The notes: a model not told the origin generated them from the sequence alone. Shown: positions 1 through 7,867, counted from the first letter of the stretch. The stretch: 26,055 nucleotides of DNA from Candidatus Woesearchaeota archaeon (GCA_016219795.1 JACRKK010000014.1:1-26055), one strand, 5' to 3'. Program-made: numbers and translations.

Positions 1-567
1 CAATCACTTTTTGTCGCAGCCATAGCATTCTTACTCTTCCTCAAGGAGAAGAATGTGATTCTGGTGTATACTGCGCTGCTCACGCTTATCAGCCGTGGTA
101 TTTTTATCCCGTTCATCATGAAAAAAGTACAGAAAAAAATAAACATCCGGCGTGACATTGAATTTCATTACCTGCAATCCAGTGGTTCTATCATAGCAGC
201 TATAATCATCATCCTCCTGGTGCATATTGTTTTTTCAAAGATTTTGGGGACCATGGGATTAACAGGACTCTACTATGTAGGAGCTGTTCTTGGTTTTTCT
301 CTGACCATGATTGGGATGCTCATCATCTTCAGCCGCAAGAAGATCATCACCAAAATAGTGGGATACTTAACCATGGAAAACGGTGTTGTTTTGTTCAGCC
401 TCTTCATCAGCGAGCTTCCGCTGCTCATTGAGATGTTCGTGCTCATGGATCTTATAATGCTGGTAGTTATTGCAGCAACACTGGGCATGGGCATGGATTC
501 CTCTATTGAAACATTCCATGAACAATTGAATCCCTTTAGGGGTTTAGTGAGGGGATGGAAAAAATGA
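1..567 (+). CDS. HyfE/NuoK-like membrane subunit, 5' end outside window
   Basis: The reading frame is open from base 1 to the TGA at 565-567, so the visible 188 residues are the C-terminal part of a longer protein; the GTG at 55 is only an internal codon. Nearly all of it is hydrophobic membrane segments. The motif GYLTMENG followed by a segment with LPLLIEMFVLMD matches the last part of HyfE/HycD-neighbourhood subunits of group 4 hydrogenases, where NuoK-like membrane glutamates lie; both Glu positions are present. HyfE homologues are usually about 200-220 residues, so only a short N-terminal stretch is missing. It overlaps the next gene by 13 bp, which suggests translational coupling. Role: membrane arm subunit of a complex-I-like ion-translocating complex. 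Family call from motif and gene order; the exact subunit name is slightly uncertain. Confidence 0.82.
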   Translation, partial: QSLFVAAIAFLLFLKEKNVILVYTALLTLISRGIFIPFIMKKVQKKINIRRDIEFHYLQSSGSIIAAIIIILLVHIVFSKILGTMGLTGLYYVGAVLGFSLTMIGMLIIFSRKKIITKIVGYLTMENGVVLFSLFISELPLLIEMFVLMDLIMLVVIAATLGMGMDSSIETFHEQLNPFRGLVRGWKK

Positions 568-2006
568 TGCTTGCCAACGGCATTCTCTTGGGAGGATTTA
601 TGGTCCTATTCTTAATCCTCATTTCTCGCTCGTTTAAGCTTATGAATACCATAACCATAGGTTACGCACTGATGACGACATCCATTGCTGCCTATATATT
701 GGTCAAGGTAAAGCTGCCGGTATTTTTCCTGGATAACCAGTATCTTTTCATGGATACCCTCAGCGTTTACGAAATCCTCATAAGTGGATTCATTTTCCTT
801 CTTGCCGCACTCTATGCACGGGGGTATGTCAACAGCCTCATAAAGGCAGGAGAACTTAATCCAAAAAACGTGAAAATGTTCTACATCTCTTTTAATCTCC
901 TTCTCTTAAGTGTTATCCTTGCCTTCACCTCGAATAATCTTGCCCTGCTTTGGATATTTGCAGAGCTTACAACCGTATTTTCTGCAGTACTCATTGTTAC
1001 CCTTAACGCCAAGGAAAACATTGCAGCAGCCATGAAATATGTGTTCATTGCATCCACGGCAATGCTGTTCTCCTTTATCGGCCTCATCTTCCTCTTTGCT
1101 GCAAGTAAGAGTAGTATGGCTGTGGCAACGCTCAACTGGAATGCGCTTTTGGAGGGTGCTGGTTTCCTTTCCCAGCCCCTCTTAATGGGGGCATTTGTAC
1201 TTATTTTTGTTGGATTTGCCGCCAAATCGGGCATCGCACCTTTCCATACTTGGTTACCCGCAGCGTATGCCAAGGCACCATCAGACGTCAGTGTTCTGCT
1301 CTCCGGCAGCGTAACCAATATAGGGATGTACGCAATCATACGGGTATATGCGCTTGCCGCCCATTCTCCTGCAGCATCCTTTATTGCAAAACTGCTTTTG
1401 GTGTTTGGGATCCTGAGTGTAGGCATCGCTGCGTTAAGCATGGTAGTGAGGTACAATGTCAAAAAACTCATAGCATTTTCAAGCATTGAAAACAGCGGCA
1501 TTATGCTCATAGGTATTGGCGTTGGGAACCTGTTCTGGGTTTTGTTCCATATGCTGGCGCATGCGCTGGCCAAAGCAGCCCTGTTCTTCTCCGCAGGTAT
1601 AATCCACCGCCAGTATAACAGTATTAGGGTGGAATTTATCCATAATTTGTTCAAGCTCCAGCCACTGGCGGGCTGGGGACTTATCTTAGGAAGCATAGCC
1701 GTAATTGGAATGCCATTATCCCCCCTCTTCTTTTCAAAGTTCTATATTCTTGCCTCTTTGGGAAGAATATCGCTTTGGTTACTGCTTGCAGTCCTGCTTT
1801 TCCTGCTCATTGGTGTCTGCTCATTTGCTTGGCTTTTGATCCGGCTCATGCAAATGCAGGGGAAATCGCTTGCACCCTTTCGAGTGCCACTAAGCATGAA
1901 GTTCCCCATCATCATTGCTCTCCTTGTACTTTTCATCCTTACCATCTATTTCCCAGCGTTGCTCACTACAACACTGCAAACGATAACACAACAGTTAGGA
2001 GTATAA
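555..2006 (+). CDS. HyfF-like proton-translocating antiporter-type subunit (NuoL/M/N, MrpD family)
   Basis: A 483-residue polytopic membrane protein of the NuoL/M/N-MrpA/D family, the size expected for HyfF. The ion-path residues of the family can be placed: a Glu in the TM5 region at 137 (WIFAELTT), a Lys in the TM7 region at 224 (FAAKSGIAPFHTWLP, with His231) and a Lys in TM10 at 340 (HALAKAALFF, with His332 and His336). All are kept, so the subunit looks able to conduct protons or sodium. The ATG at 555 is followed by in-frame ATGs at 564 and 567; the purine-rich GTGAGGGG ends at 554, so 564 or 567 is a slightly better spaced start. It lies between HyfE-like and HyfG-like genes in the same order as E. 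coli hyfEFG. Confidence 0.88.
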   Translation: MEKMMLANGILLGGFMVLFLILISRSFKLMNTITIGYALMTTSIAAYILVKVKLPVFFLDNQYLFMDTLSVYEILISGFIFLLAALYARGYVNSLIKAGELNPKNVKMFYISFNLLLLSVILAFTSNNLALLWIFAELTTVFSAVLIVTLNAKENIAAAMKYVFIASTAMLFSFIGLIFLFAASKSSMAVATLNWNALLEGAGFLSQPLLMGAFVLIFVGFAAKSGIAPFHTWLPAAYAKAPSDVSVLLSGSVTNIGMYAIIRVYALAAHSPAASFIAKLLLVFGILSVGIAALSMVVRYNVKKLIAFSSIENSGIMLIGIGVGNLFWVLFHMLAHALAKAALFFSAGIIHRQYNSIRVEFIHNLFKLQPLAGWGLILGSIAVIGMPLSPLFFSKFYILASLGRISLWLLLAVLLFLLIGVCSFAWLLIRLMQMQGKSLAPFRVPLSMKFPIIIALLVLFILTIYFPALLTTTLQTITQQLGV

Positions 2007-2009
2007 ACT

Positions 2010-3578
2010 ATGAACGGACTTAAAGAGGAAGCTATAGCCGTGTTTGGCAGATCCGGTTTAGAGGAACAGCATCATGATGAATTGCATGTGCATCTTAGCA
2101 ATGAAGAGTTCCTCAAACGGATAAGAACTGTTGCCGAAAAGGGGTTTCTCCTCGCAGACCTCTTTGCCGTGGAGGAATCTGCCCGGGCAAAAGCAAAAAA
2201 ACAGACGTTGGTGTATGTCTTCGAAAAAAGAGGATATCCAGACCTCTTAGTTCTTCATGTCACTTTCCATAAAAAGGCAACTTCCATTGCACCTCTCTTC
2301 CCTTCCGCCTGTTGGTACGAGCGTGAAATAGCAGATGGGTTTGGTATCCTGTTTGACAGTGCGTATGATAAGCGCAGGCTTTTCCTGCACGAGGTTTATC
2401 CTGTAGGATTTCACCCTCTGCAAAAGTCATGGAAGAACAAGTGCCTTTCTCTGCCTAAAACAGCAGTTTCTTTAGAAGATTATCCCTTCAAGGAAGTCAA
2501 AGGAGAGGGCGTTTACTGTGTTCCTGTAGGCCCTGTACATGCAGGGATTATTGAACCCGGGCATTTCAGGTTCAGCGTCATCGGAGAGACCATGTTTAAT
2601 CTGGAAGTGCGGATGTTCTGGAAACACAGGGGCATTGAAAAAATGGCAGAAGGCAAACAACCGTCTTGGGCAGTAAATCTTGCAGAGGCTGTTAGTGGTG
2701 ATGAGACTGTTGCCAATGCATGGGCATACTGCAGGGCAGTGGAGAAAATAGCTGGTCTGAAAATTCCTGCACGGGCAGAGTATCTGAGGATGGTGTTTGC
2801 AGAAATGGAGCGCATCTATGCGTTGCTTGGTGACCTTGCAGGCATGATTATGGATGTTGCCTATGCTGCAGGTGCAAGTCCCTTTTTTATCCTGCGAGAA
2901 GAAATGTTACGGTGGAATGCAAAACTCAGCGGTTCCCGATTTTTTAAAAACAATGTCGTTGTAGGGGGTGTTGTTTCTGATGTTGGCCAGAATCTGCTTG
3001 AAGATCTTGGGCAGTACTTGCACCATTTCTCATCAAGGTGTAGGGATGCATTAAACCATTCCCTCAATTATCCTACGGTCTTGGATCGTCTGGATAGTAC
3101 TGGCATTGTCAAAAAAGAGCTGGTTATTCCTCTCCATCTCAGTGGCCCTATGGCACGAGCATCAGGTGTAGCAACAGACGTCCGACTTGATCACCCTTAT
3201 GGCTACTACGCAAAAATCCCACCCCATGAAAAGATAAAGGAGCAGGGTGACGTATTAGCAAGATTCAAAATAAAAGCAGCATCCATAGAAGACTCAGTCA
3301 GAATTATCCAGCAGATTATTGCAGATATTCCTGCCGGAGTGGTGTACACAGAAGCGAAGGTTAAAGACGGCGCAGCCTTTTCTCAGGTGGAATCCTGCCG
3401 CGGCCAGAATGTGCACTATGTGCAGATGGAGCAGGGTGTTATCACCAGGTATAAGATAAGGACTGCCTCTTTTTGCAATTGGTCTGCAATAGAGCATGCG
3501 GTTTTGGATAATATCATCCCTGATTTCCCTCTCATAAACAAAAGCATGAATTTGTCCTATGCAGGGACAGATTTATAG
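2010..3578 (+). CDS. Fused NuoC-NuoD/HyfG-like large subunit lacking all Ni-ligand cysteines (Ehr type)
   Basis: A 522-residue fusion. Residues 1-150 are the NuoC/30-kDa-like domain (YEREIADGFGILF, RRLFLHEVYP, HPLQK). Residues 165-522 are the NuoD/HycE-like large subunit (PVGPVHAGIIEPGHFRF, HRGIEKMAE, GPMARASG). In true [NiFe] hydrogenases the Ni-Fe centre is held by an N-terminal CxxC (RVCGICG) and a C-terminal DPCxxC. Here the first aligns with AVSGDET (about residues 227-233) and the second with LSYAGTD (514-520), so all four Cys are absent. The protein stops right after the second position, without the C-terminal tail that maturation proteases remove in many hydrogenases. It should sit on the membrane arm facing the cytoplasm. 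Start ATG follows TTAGGAG. This is an energy-converting-hydrogenase-related (Ehr) subunit, not a hydrogenase; the reaction is unknown. Confidence 0.88.
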   Translation: MNGLKEEAIAVFGRSGLEEQHHDELHVHLSNEEFLKRIRTVAEKGFLLADLFAVEESARAKAKKQTLVYVFEKRGYPDLLVLHVTFHKKATSIAPLFPSACWYEREIADGFGILFDSAYDKRRLFLHEVYPVGFHPLQKSWKNKCLSLPKTAVSLEDYPFKEVKGEGVYCVPVGPVHAGIIEPGHFRFSVIGETMFNLEVRMFWKHRGIEKMAEGKQPSWAVNLAEAVSGDETVANAWAYCRAVEKIAGLKIPARAEYLRMVFAEMERIYALLGDLAGMIMDVAYAAGASPFFILREEMLRWNAKLSGSRFFKNNVVVGGVVSDVGQNLLEDLGQYLHHFSSRCRDALNHSLNYPTVLDRLDSTGIVKKELVIPLHLSGPMARASGVATDVRLDHPYGYYAKIPPHEKIKEQGDVLARFKIKAASIEDSVRIIQQIIADIPAGVVYTEAKVKDGAAFSQVESCRGQNVHYVQMEQGVITRYKIRTASFCNWSAIEHAVLDNIIPDFPLINKSMNLSYAGTDL

Positions 3579-3587
3579 GTGAAACCA

Positions 3588-4100
3588 ATGAACCCTATCA
3601 TCAATATGTTTAAGCCGACGGTAACTGAAGACTTCATCTGCAAGGATGAAGAGTTTGAGCAGCTGGGCATCAAACTCAAAAAGAAGATGGATGTTATTTT
3701 TGGCAGGAGCATGGCTATTCGTGCAGTGGATGCTGGCAGCGACAATGCTCCAGAGATAGAACTGGTTAATCTGACCACTCCCCATTATGACATTGAGCGG
3801 TTTGGAATTACTTTTGTTGCTTCTCCCCGCCACGCTGATACATTGATGGTGACGGGTGCTGTTACCCTTAATATGGCCCAAGCAGTCCGCAAAGTCTATG
3901 AAGCAACACCCTCACCTAAACTGGTGATTGCCTTAGGAGATGATGCCTGTTCCGGCGGCATCTTTTTGGGAAGCTATGCGGTGCTTGGGGGGGTGGACAA
4001 GATTCTGCCCGTCGATCTTAAAATTCCTGGAAATCCTCCCACGCCCCATGACATCATGCGCGGGCTTTTAGCACTGATGGAAAAACTACAGCAGCAGTAA
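3588..4100 (+). CDS. NuoB/HyfI-like small subunit lacking the [4Fe-4S] ligands
   Basis: The core matches HycG/HyfI/NuoB closely: AVDAGS, ERFGITFVASPRHADTLMVTGAV, SGGIF, DKILPVDLKIPG, PPTP. In the family four Cys hold the cluster that hands electrons to the large subunit. Counting from the ATG at 3588, they are replaced: the CxxC in GSCNGCE reads GSDNAPE, the third Cys position reads Asp (LGDDAC, with a Cys two residues later), and IPGCPP reads IPGNPP. The protein therefore cannot bind the usual cluster. A GTG directly after the previous stop, at 3579, would add three residues, but GGTGA at 3578-3582 sits 5 nt before the ATG at 3588, so that ATG is preferred. No HyfH-like ferredoxin gene lies between this gene and the large subunit. 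It is the last gene before an intergenic repeat. Confidence 0.87.
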   Translation: MNPIINMFKPTVTEDFICKDEEFEQLGIKLKKKMDVIFGRSMAIRAVDAGSDNAPEIELVNLTTPHYDIERFGITFVASPRHADTLMVTGAVTLNMAQAVRKVYEATPSPKLVIALGDDACSGGIFLGSYAVLGGVDKILPVDLKIPGNPPTPHDIMRGLLALMEKLQQQ

Positions 4101-4111
4101 GCACTTTGAGA

Positions 4112-4242
4112 TGTAAAAAGAAAATTGGCCACCGTCGGTCAATAGACCGACGGCATTCTCGCTTCGCTCGGGCCAATTTTCTTTAACCCTGCGCCTTCCA
4201 TTAAGCCACTAGTGAAAACACTAGTGGAATGCGCAGATTCAA
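4112..4242 (+). repeat. 131-bp structured intergenic repeat, copy 1
   Basis: Identical over all 131 bases to 21115-21245, in the same orientation. Two foldable modules are visible. Module A (4117-4184) has perfect 14-bp outer arms, AAAGAAAATTGGCC and its complement at 4171-4184. They enclose an inner 9-bp hairpin (4132-4140 with 4145-4153, loop AATA) and a CGCTTCGCTCG stretch. Module B (4189-4236) has CTGCGC/GCGCAG outer arms and an inner 9-bp hairpin CCACTAGTG-AAAA-CACTAGTGG (4206-4227). It starts 11 nt after the hyfI-like stop codon and ends 52 nt before the pyrD start codon. It could be a REP/BIME-like palindromic unit, a miniature non-autonomous element or a small structured RNA. I see no ORF in it and no clear target-site duplication. 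Confidence 0.97.
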
Positions 4243-4263
4243 TCAGATCTTTTTTGCATAAAG

Positions 4264-4270
4264 TTTATAA
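4264..4270 (+). promoter_or_regulatory. TATA-like box of pyrDK
   Basis: TTTATAA lies 24-30 nt upstream of the pyrD ATG in an A/T-rich stretch, and no Shine-Dalgarno motif precedes that ATG. This is the geometry of an archaeal promoter giving a leaderless or nearly leaderless transcript. It lies just downstream of repeat copy 1. Confidence 0.65.
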
Positions 4271-4293
4271 AAAACAGCAGTTTTGTCTAGGGT

Positions 4294-5223
4294 ATGCCCG
4301 CAACCGACCTCTCCACCACCCTGTGTGGTGTCAGGCTCAGAAACCCCCTGATTCTTGCCTCAGGCTTTCTTGACACGACAACATCATCCCTAATCTACGC
4401 ACTTGACCATGGCGCAGGAGCAGTCATCATCAAATCCATCTCCCCTGAGCCGAGAAAAGGCCATAAAGAGCCAGTCATCCAGGCCATAGGCCATGGCAGC
4501 ATGCTCAACGCTGTTGGTCTCTCCAATCCCGGACTTCCCCTAGCCATTGAAGAATTGATTGATGCAAAAAAAAGGACAAAAGAGCCGGTCATCGCCAATA
4601 TCTTTGCCTCAACCGTCGAGGATTTTGGCAAGGCAGCAAGAGAAGTATCGAAAGCACAGCCAGATCTTCTGGAAGTCAACATCTCCTGTCCCAATGTGGA
4701 GGATGAATTTGGAAAACCCTTTTCTTGTGACCCCACACTTGCTGCGCAAGTGACAAAAACAGTCAAGAAAAACACGTCAGTGCCCGTCATCATTAAACTC
4801 TCTCCTAATGTGGCCAACATCGCCACCATAGCAACAGCAGTGGAGGCTGCAGGAGCAGATGCCCTGACTTGCATCAATACCGTAGGTGGTATGGGCATTG
4901 ATATCGAGACTGCAACACCTCTGCTTTCCAACAAAGTAGGTGGCCTCTCAGGCTCAGCAATAAAACCCGTTGCCGTCAAGGCTATCTTTGAATGCTACAA
5001 ATCCGTCAAGATACCCATCATCGGTGCTGGCGGTGTCATGACAGGAAACGACGCCATCGAGCTGATGATGGCGGGTGCGTCTGCAGTCCAGATAGGGACT
5101 GCAATTTATTATAGAGGTATCGGTGTGTTTGGCCAAGTCAGCGCAGAAATGGAGCAATTTATGCATGTGCACAATTACAAGAACATCAAAGAAATCATCG
5201 GCAAAGCGCACAGGAGCAAGTGA
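4294..5223 (+). CDS. pyrD: Dihydroorotate dehydrogenase class 1B, catalytic subunit
   Basis: Oxidises dihydroorotate to orotate in pyrimidine synthesis, with FMN, in the cytoplasm. The 309 residues match the PyrD TIM barrel: NPLILASGF near residue 17, KSIS at 47-50, GSMLNAVGLSNPG (68-80), EVNISCPNV (127-135), IIKLSPN, CINTVGGM, IPIIGAGGV and the phosphate-site ASAVQIGTA. The active-site base is a Cys (Cys132), as in class 1 enzymes, and not the Ser of class 2. The pyrK electron-transfer gene begins 6 nt after the stop codon, which makes this the NAD-linked class 1B heterotetramer. The start is set by the upstream TATA box and the length of the family. No other pyrimidine genes are in the window. 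Confidence 0.96.
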   Translation: MPATDLSTTLCGVRLRNPLILASGFLDTTTSSLIYALDHGAGAVIIKSISPEPRKGHKEPVIQAIGHGSMLNAVGLSNPGLPLAIEELIDAKKRTKEPVIANIFASTVEDFGKAAREVSKAQPDLLEVNISCPNVEDEFGKPFSCDPTLAAQVTKTVKKNTSVPVIIKLSPNVANIATIATAVEAAGADALTCINTVGGMGIDIETATPLLSNKVGGLSGSAIKPVAVKAIFECYKSVKIPIIGAGGVMTGNDAIELMMAGASAVQIGTAIYYRGIGVFGQVSAEMEQFMHVHNYKNIKEIIGKAHRSK

Positions 5224-5229
5224 ACAAAA

Positions 5230-6132
5230 ATGGGACACGGATGCTGTTGCAAAGGACACGGAACTCATGAGACCACACTTGAGAACAAGCACTGCTGCAA
5301 GAGCAGCGTGCAGACCCCTTCTTCTGCAGGTCAACTCATTATGCTTCCCATCAAAGAGATAACCCAAGAAGCAAAGAACATCAAGACCCTTTATTTCAGC
5401 CATGCGCTGCACAGCAAGCCCGGCCAGTTCCTCATGATGTGGGTGCCGGGTGTGGGAGAAAAGCCCATTTCTATTGCAGGAGAAAACGAGGAAGGATTTT
5501 TGGTGACGATCTCTGCCGTAGGCCATTTCTCTGAGGCGATCACCCATCTCAAAAAAGGAAGTATGGTTGGTATCAAGGGCCCGCTCGGCACCTTCTTTGC
5601 GCTTAACCAAAAAAGGATTGCCCTTGTCGCAGGCGGCTATGGTGCAGGACCCATGGCCTTTCTTGCAGAATGCGCAATTAAAGAGGGCTGGAACAAAGAA
5701 CATATCCACTACATCGGCGGTGCTCGCACCAAAGACCTGCTTCTCTTTGAGAAGAGAATGAAAACATTGGGCGTACAGGTGCACTTCACCACCAATGACG
5801 GCTCGCAGGGAACCAAAGGCCTCGTTACAGATGTCCTGCAAGAGCTTGTGGTACAAAAAAAAGTAGAGATGGTGTACTGCTGCGGCCCCGAGCTGATGGA
5901 GAAAGCAGTCTTTGATGTTGCCATGCACTATCATCTGGGCTGTCAGATATCACTTGAACGTTATATGAAATGCGGCATAGGCGTATGCGGCAGCTGCGTG
6001 GTTGATCCCCTGGGGTTGCGGATGTGCGTGGAAGGCCCGGTCATTGACAAAGAGACCGCTGAAAAGATTACCGAATTTGGCGTCTATCACCGTGATCCGA
6101 CAGGCAAAAAAATCTATTTTGGAAGCAAATGA
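5230..6132 (+). CDS. pyrK: Dihydroorotate dehydrogenase electron-transfer subunit with Cys/His-rich N-terminal extension
   Basis: Passes electrons from PyrD through FAD and a [2Fe-2S] cluster to NAD. Seen in order: ferredoxin-reductase-like FAD domain (PGQFLMMWVPG at 64-74, KPISIAG at 78-84), NAD domain with GGYGAGPMAF (135-144) and CCGPELM (217-223), then the PyrK cluster motif with Cys248, Cys253, Cys256 and Cys266 (KCGIGVCGSC, RMCVEGP). Residues 1-24 are unusual: a Gly/His/Cys-rich stretch with Cys 5, 6, 7, 22, 23 and His 3, 10, 13, 21, followed by a Ser/Thr linker. The family core begins near Met38, so an ATG at 5341 would also give a complete PyrK; I keep the upstream ATG because the spacing to pyrD (6 nt) is operon-like. 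The 3' end overlaps the convergent gene at 6114 by 19 bp. Confidence 0.93.
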   Translation: MGHGCCCKGHGTHETTLENKHCCKSSVQTPSSAGQLIMLPIKEITQEAKNIKTLYFSHALHSKPGQFLMMWVPGVGEKPISIAGENEEGFLVTISAVGHFSEAITHLKKGSMVGIKGPLGTFFALNQKRIALVAGGYGAGPMAFLAECAIKEGWNKEHIHYIGGARTKDLLLFEKRMKTLGVQVHFTTNDGSQGTKGLVTDVLQELVVQKKVEMVYCCGPELMEKAVFDVAMHYHLGCQISLERYMKCGIGVCGSCVVDPLGLRMCVEGPVIDKETAEKITEFGVYHRDPTGKKIYFGSK

Positions 6133-7867
6133 TCGTATTTATGCGCAATGGTATGCATAAATGAAGTAACTGCTCCGATTCCTCTAACTATATGGACCGA
6201 TTCAAGAGCGAGGTTTCTTGGTCCGTATCCATTCAGCACGACTTCTTCCCTAATACCGGCACCTGTAAGATCCGCATAATACATTGAATTTCCTACGCTG
6301 ACAACCCTTCCTACTGCCCCGGGGTGCAGATAAGGCAGAGCAGATGTCTTCTCGTTTCTTTCATTCTTTTCTCTGCCTGCCCACATGACTGTTTGCATCC
6401 CCACCTGTTTTTCTGGAGAAAGTCTAATCATCAATTCGTATTGGGTTGTTCCTGGACTGGAAGATACATTTGCTGACAGCATGCCAACCACAGGATAGTC
6501 AGCTGCCCACATTTTCAGATAAAATTCTGCTTCCCCTCCTTTCCATACCTTTGCCACTAAAAGCATATCAGGGATTGGACTTCTGGATGTGTTGGTGCTG
6601 CCAACAAAATCAGAGAGTTCTCTGGCTTTTTCTAGAAGTGCTTTGTAGTTGCCATTCCCATGAACAACCGCCCATGCAAGAAGAGGATCTTCTGGTGTAA
6701 CGCTGCCAAGAATAAGACTTGTTCGTATCGTATGCAATGCATCTCCTCCTTTACTGGCGATGCGTTCCAAATCGGTTGCAGACAAAATAGATGTCATAAC
6801 CCTTGCGAACGGGCGTTCTTTTTTAAACTTGTCGCCCCATCCTTCTAGGTTCAGGAGAATTATGCGCACCCTCCGCAATCCCCAGGCGGGTTGCTATCTT
6901 GGTGAGGTAGGGAGATTTTGCCTGTGCAAAAAAGGAGTACAGCCTGTAGTCTTCCCTATGGCTGGTATGAAGGCCAACGGAGGTCAAGAGCTCCCTGAAG
7001 GTTTCTGTCAGGAAATCTTGAGGATTATATCTCCCCCCATTTTCAATATGGCTGGTCAGGTAACCACAGACAAATGCCTGCACCAGAAGCGGGGTGTACA
7101 ACTGCAATGCAGGACGCAATTTTTGTGCAAAATCCTCTTTTGAAGTTGCAACATTCTCTTGACTCTGAGGCATAAACAGAAGCGTAGTTTCTGCATGAGA
7201 TATTTTCCCGATATATGCTTTTTTATCACAGGTTATGGTTTGCACTCCATGCAACGACAGTGTAAATCCCAAATCATCCAGCGGCACTTGCAGTGTGCCA
7301 CCACCCTCTCCATTGCCTAATGCCCCTTTGGTGCCGTTGGCCTTGGCAGAGAAATCATACACCCGCTTTCCTGCGTCAAAAGCGCAAGTCTGGAGCGTGG
7401 ATGCCATCTTTGTATAGAGGTCAACACACTCTCTTGCGTACTCTTTAGGCAGTATAGGGCTGACTTGTGCTCTTTGTTGGTAGGTAACAAAGGCGTAGGC
7501 AAGCGCACAGTTTTCCACATGCAGTGCAAGCCCCTCAATATCTTTTAACGCAAGTTCCTCTTGTAACTTCATTTCTGCTGCTTCAAGAACTCTCCGGGCG
7601 TCTGCTCCGCTCTCCAGCTTTTTCTCTAAGGAATCTTTACATTCGGCAAGATCTGCATTTTTTCTGGCGAATTCATCTCGCTCCTTTTTTGCTGCTTCTA
7701 TCTTTTGTCTGGCTGCATTTAGTGCTTCATTTGCTCTCTCTCGCAATGCAGCATACGCTTCAAAAGGGTTCTTTAGGAATGCCTTTTCTTCTTCCGAAGT
7801 TTTGAATGTACCTGGAGGAACTTCATATTCTATTACTCCTTCCTTTAAAGAGGTCTAAAAATCCCAT
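6114..7867 (-). pseudogene. Unknown coiled-coil protein interrupted by two +1 frame changes
   Basis: Three overlapping reading pieces on the minus strand look like one gene. The ATG at 7865-7867 opens a frame reading MGFLDLFKG that ends at a TGA about 15 codons in. A clearly coding frame (IEYEVPPGTFKTSEEE...) runs on to 6823 with no good start codon of its own. A third frame (about 6878 to 6114) supplies the C-terminal 250 residues. Skipping one base in AAAGGAAGGAG (about 7843) and one in AGAAGGATGG (about 6840) gives a single protein of 583 residues. Residues from about 45 to 115 are charged and Ala/Glu/Lys-rich, likely coiled coil; the rest is mixed, with no family I recognise. Possibilities are a recent pseudogene, sequencing indels in purine runs, or recoding. 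If the frames are separate genes, their starts would be TTG codons at 7746 and 6878. It is convergent with pyrK. Confidence 0.55.

Noticed and set aside
881..1696. 271-codon minus-strand open frame
   Set aside because: Antisense shadow of the HyfF-like gene; no ribosome site or recognisable motif.
3579..3581. GTG directly after the large-subunit stop as start of the small subunit
   Set aside because: It overlaps the GGTGA ribosome site, which is ideally spaced for the ATG at 3588.
2010..4100. A functional [NiFe] hydrogenase or formate hydrogenlyase
   Set aside because: The metal-ligand Cys of the large subunit and the cluster Cys of the small subunit are absent, so only the fold and gene order remain.
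4112..4242. A simple transcription terminator or CRISPR repeat
   Set aside because: The unit is 131 bp with two hairpins and only two copies 17 kb apart; there is no spacer array, and identity extends through loops and flanks beyond what a terminator needs.
4954..5934. 326-codon open frame on the minus strand
   Set aside because: It lies antisense to pyrD and pyrK, which have full motif support; its composition is Cys/His-heavy, as expected for a shadow frame.
6114..6878. Homology between the C-terminal piece of the broken gene and the 150-residue protein at 22291-22743
   Set aside because: Only a short, loosely matching segment (HPGAVG/NPHGVNG and YY) was seen by eye; not enough without a profile comparison.
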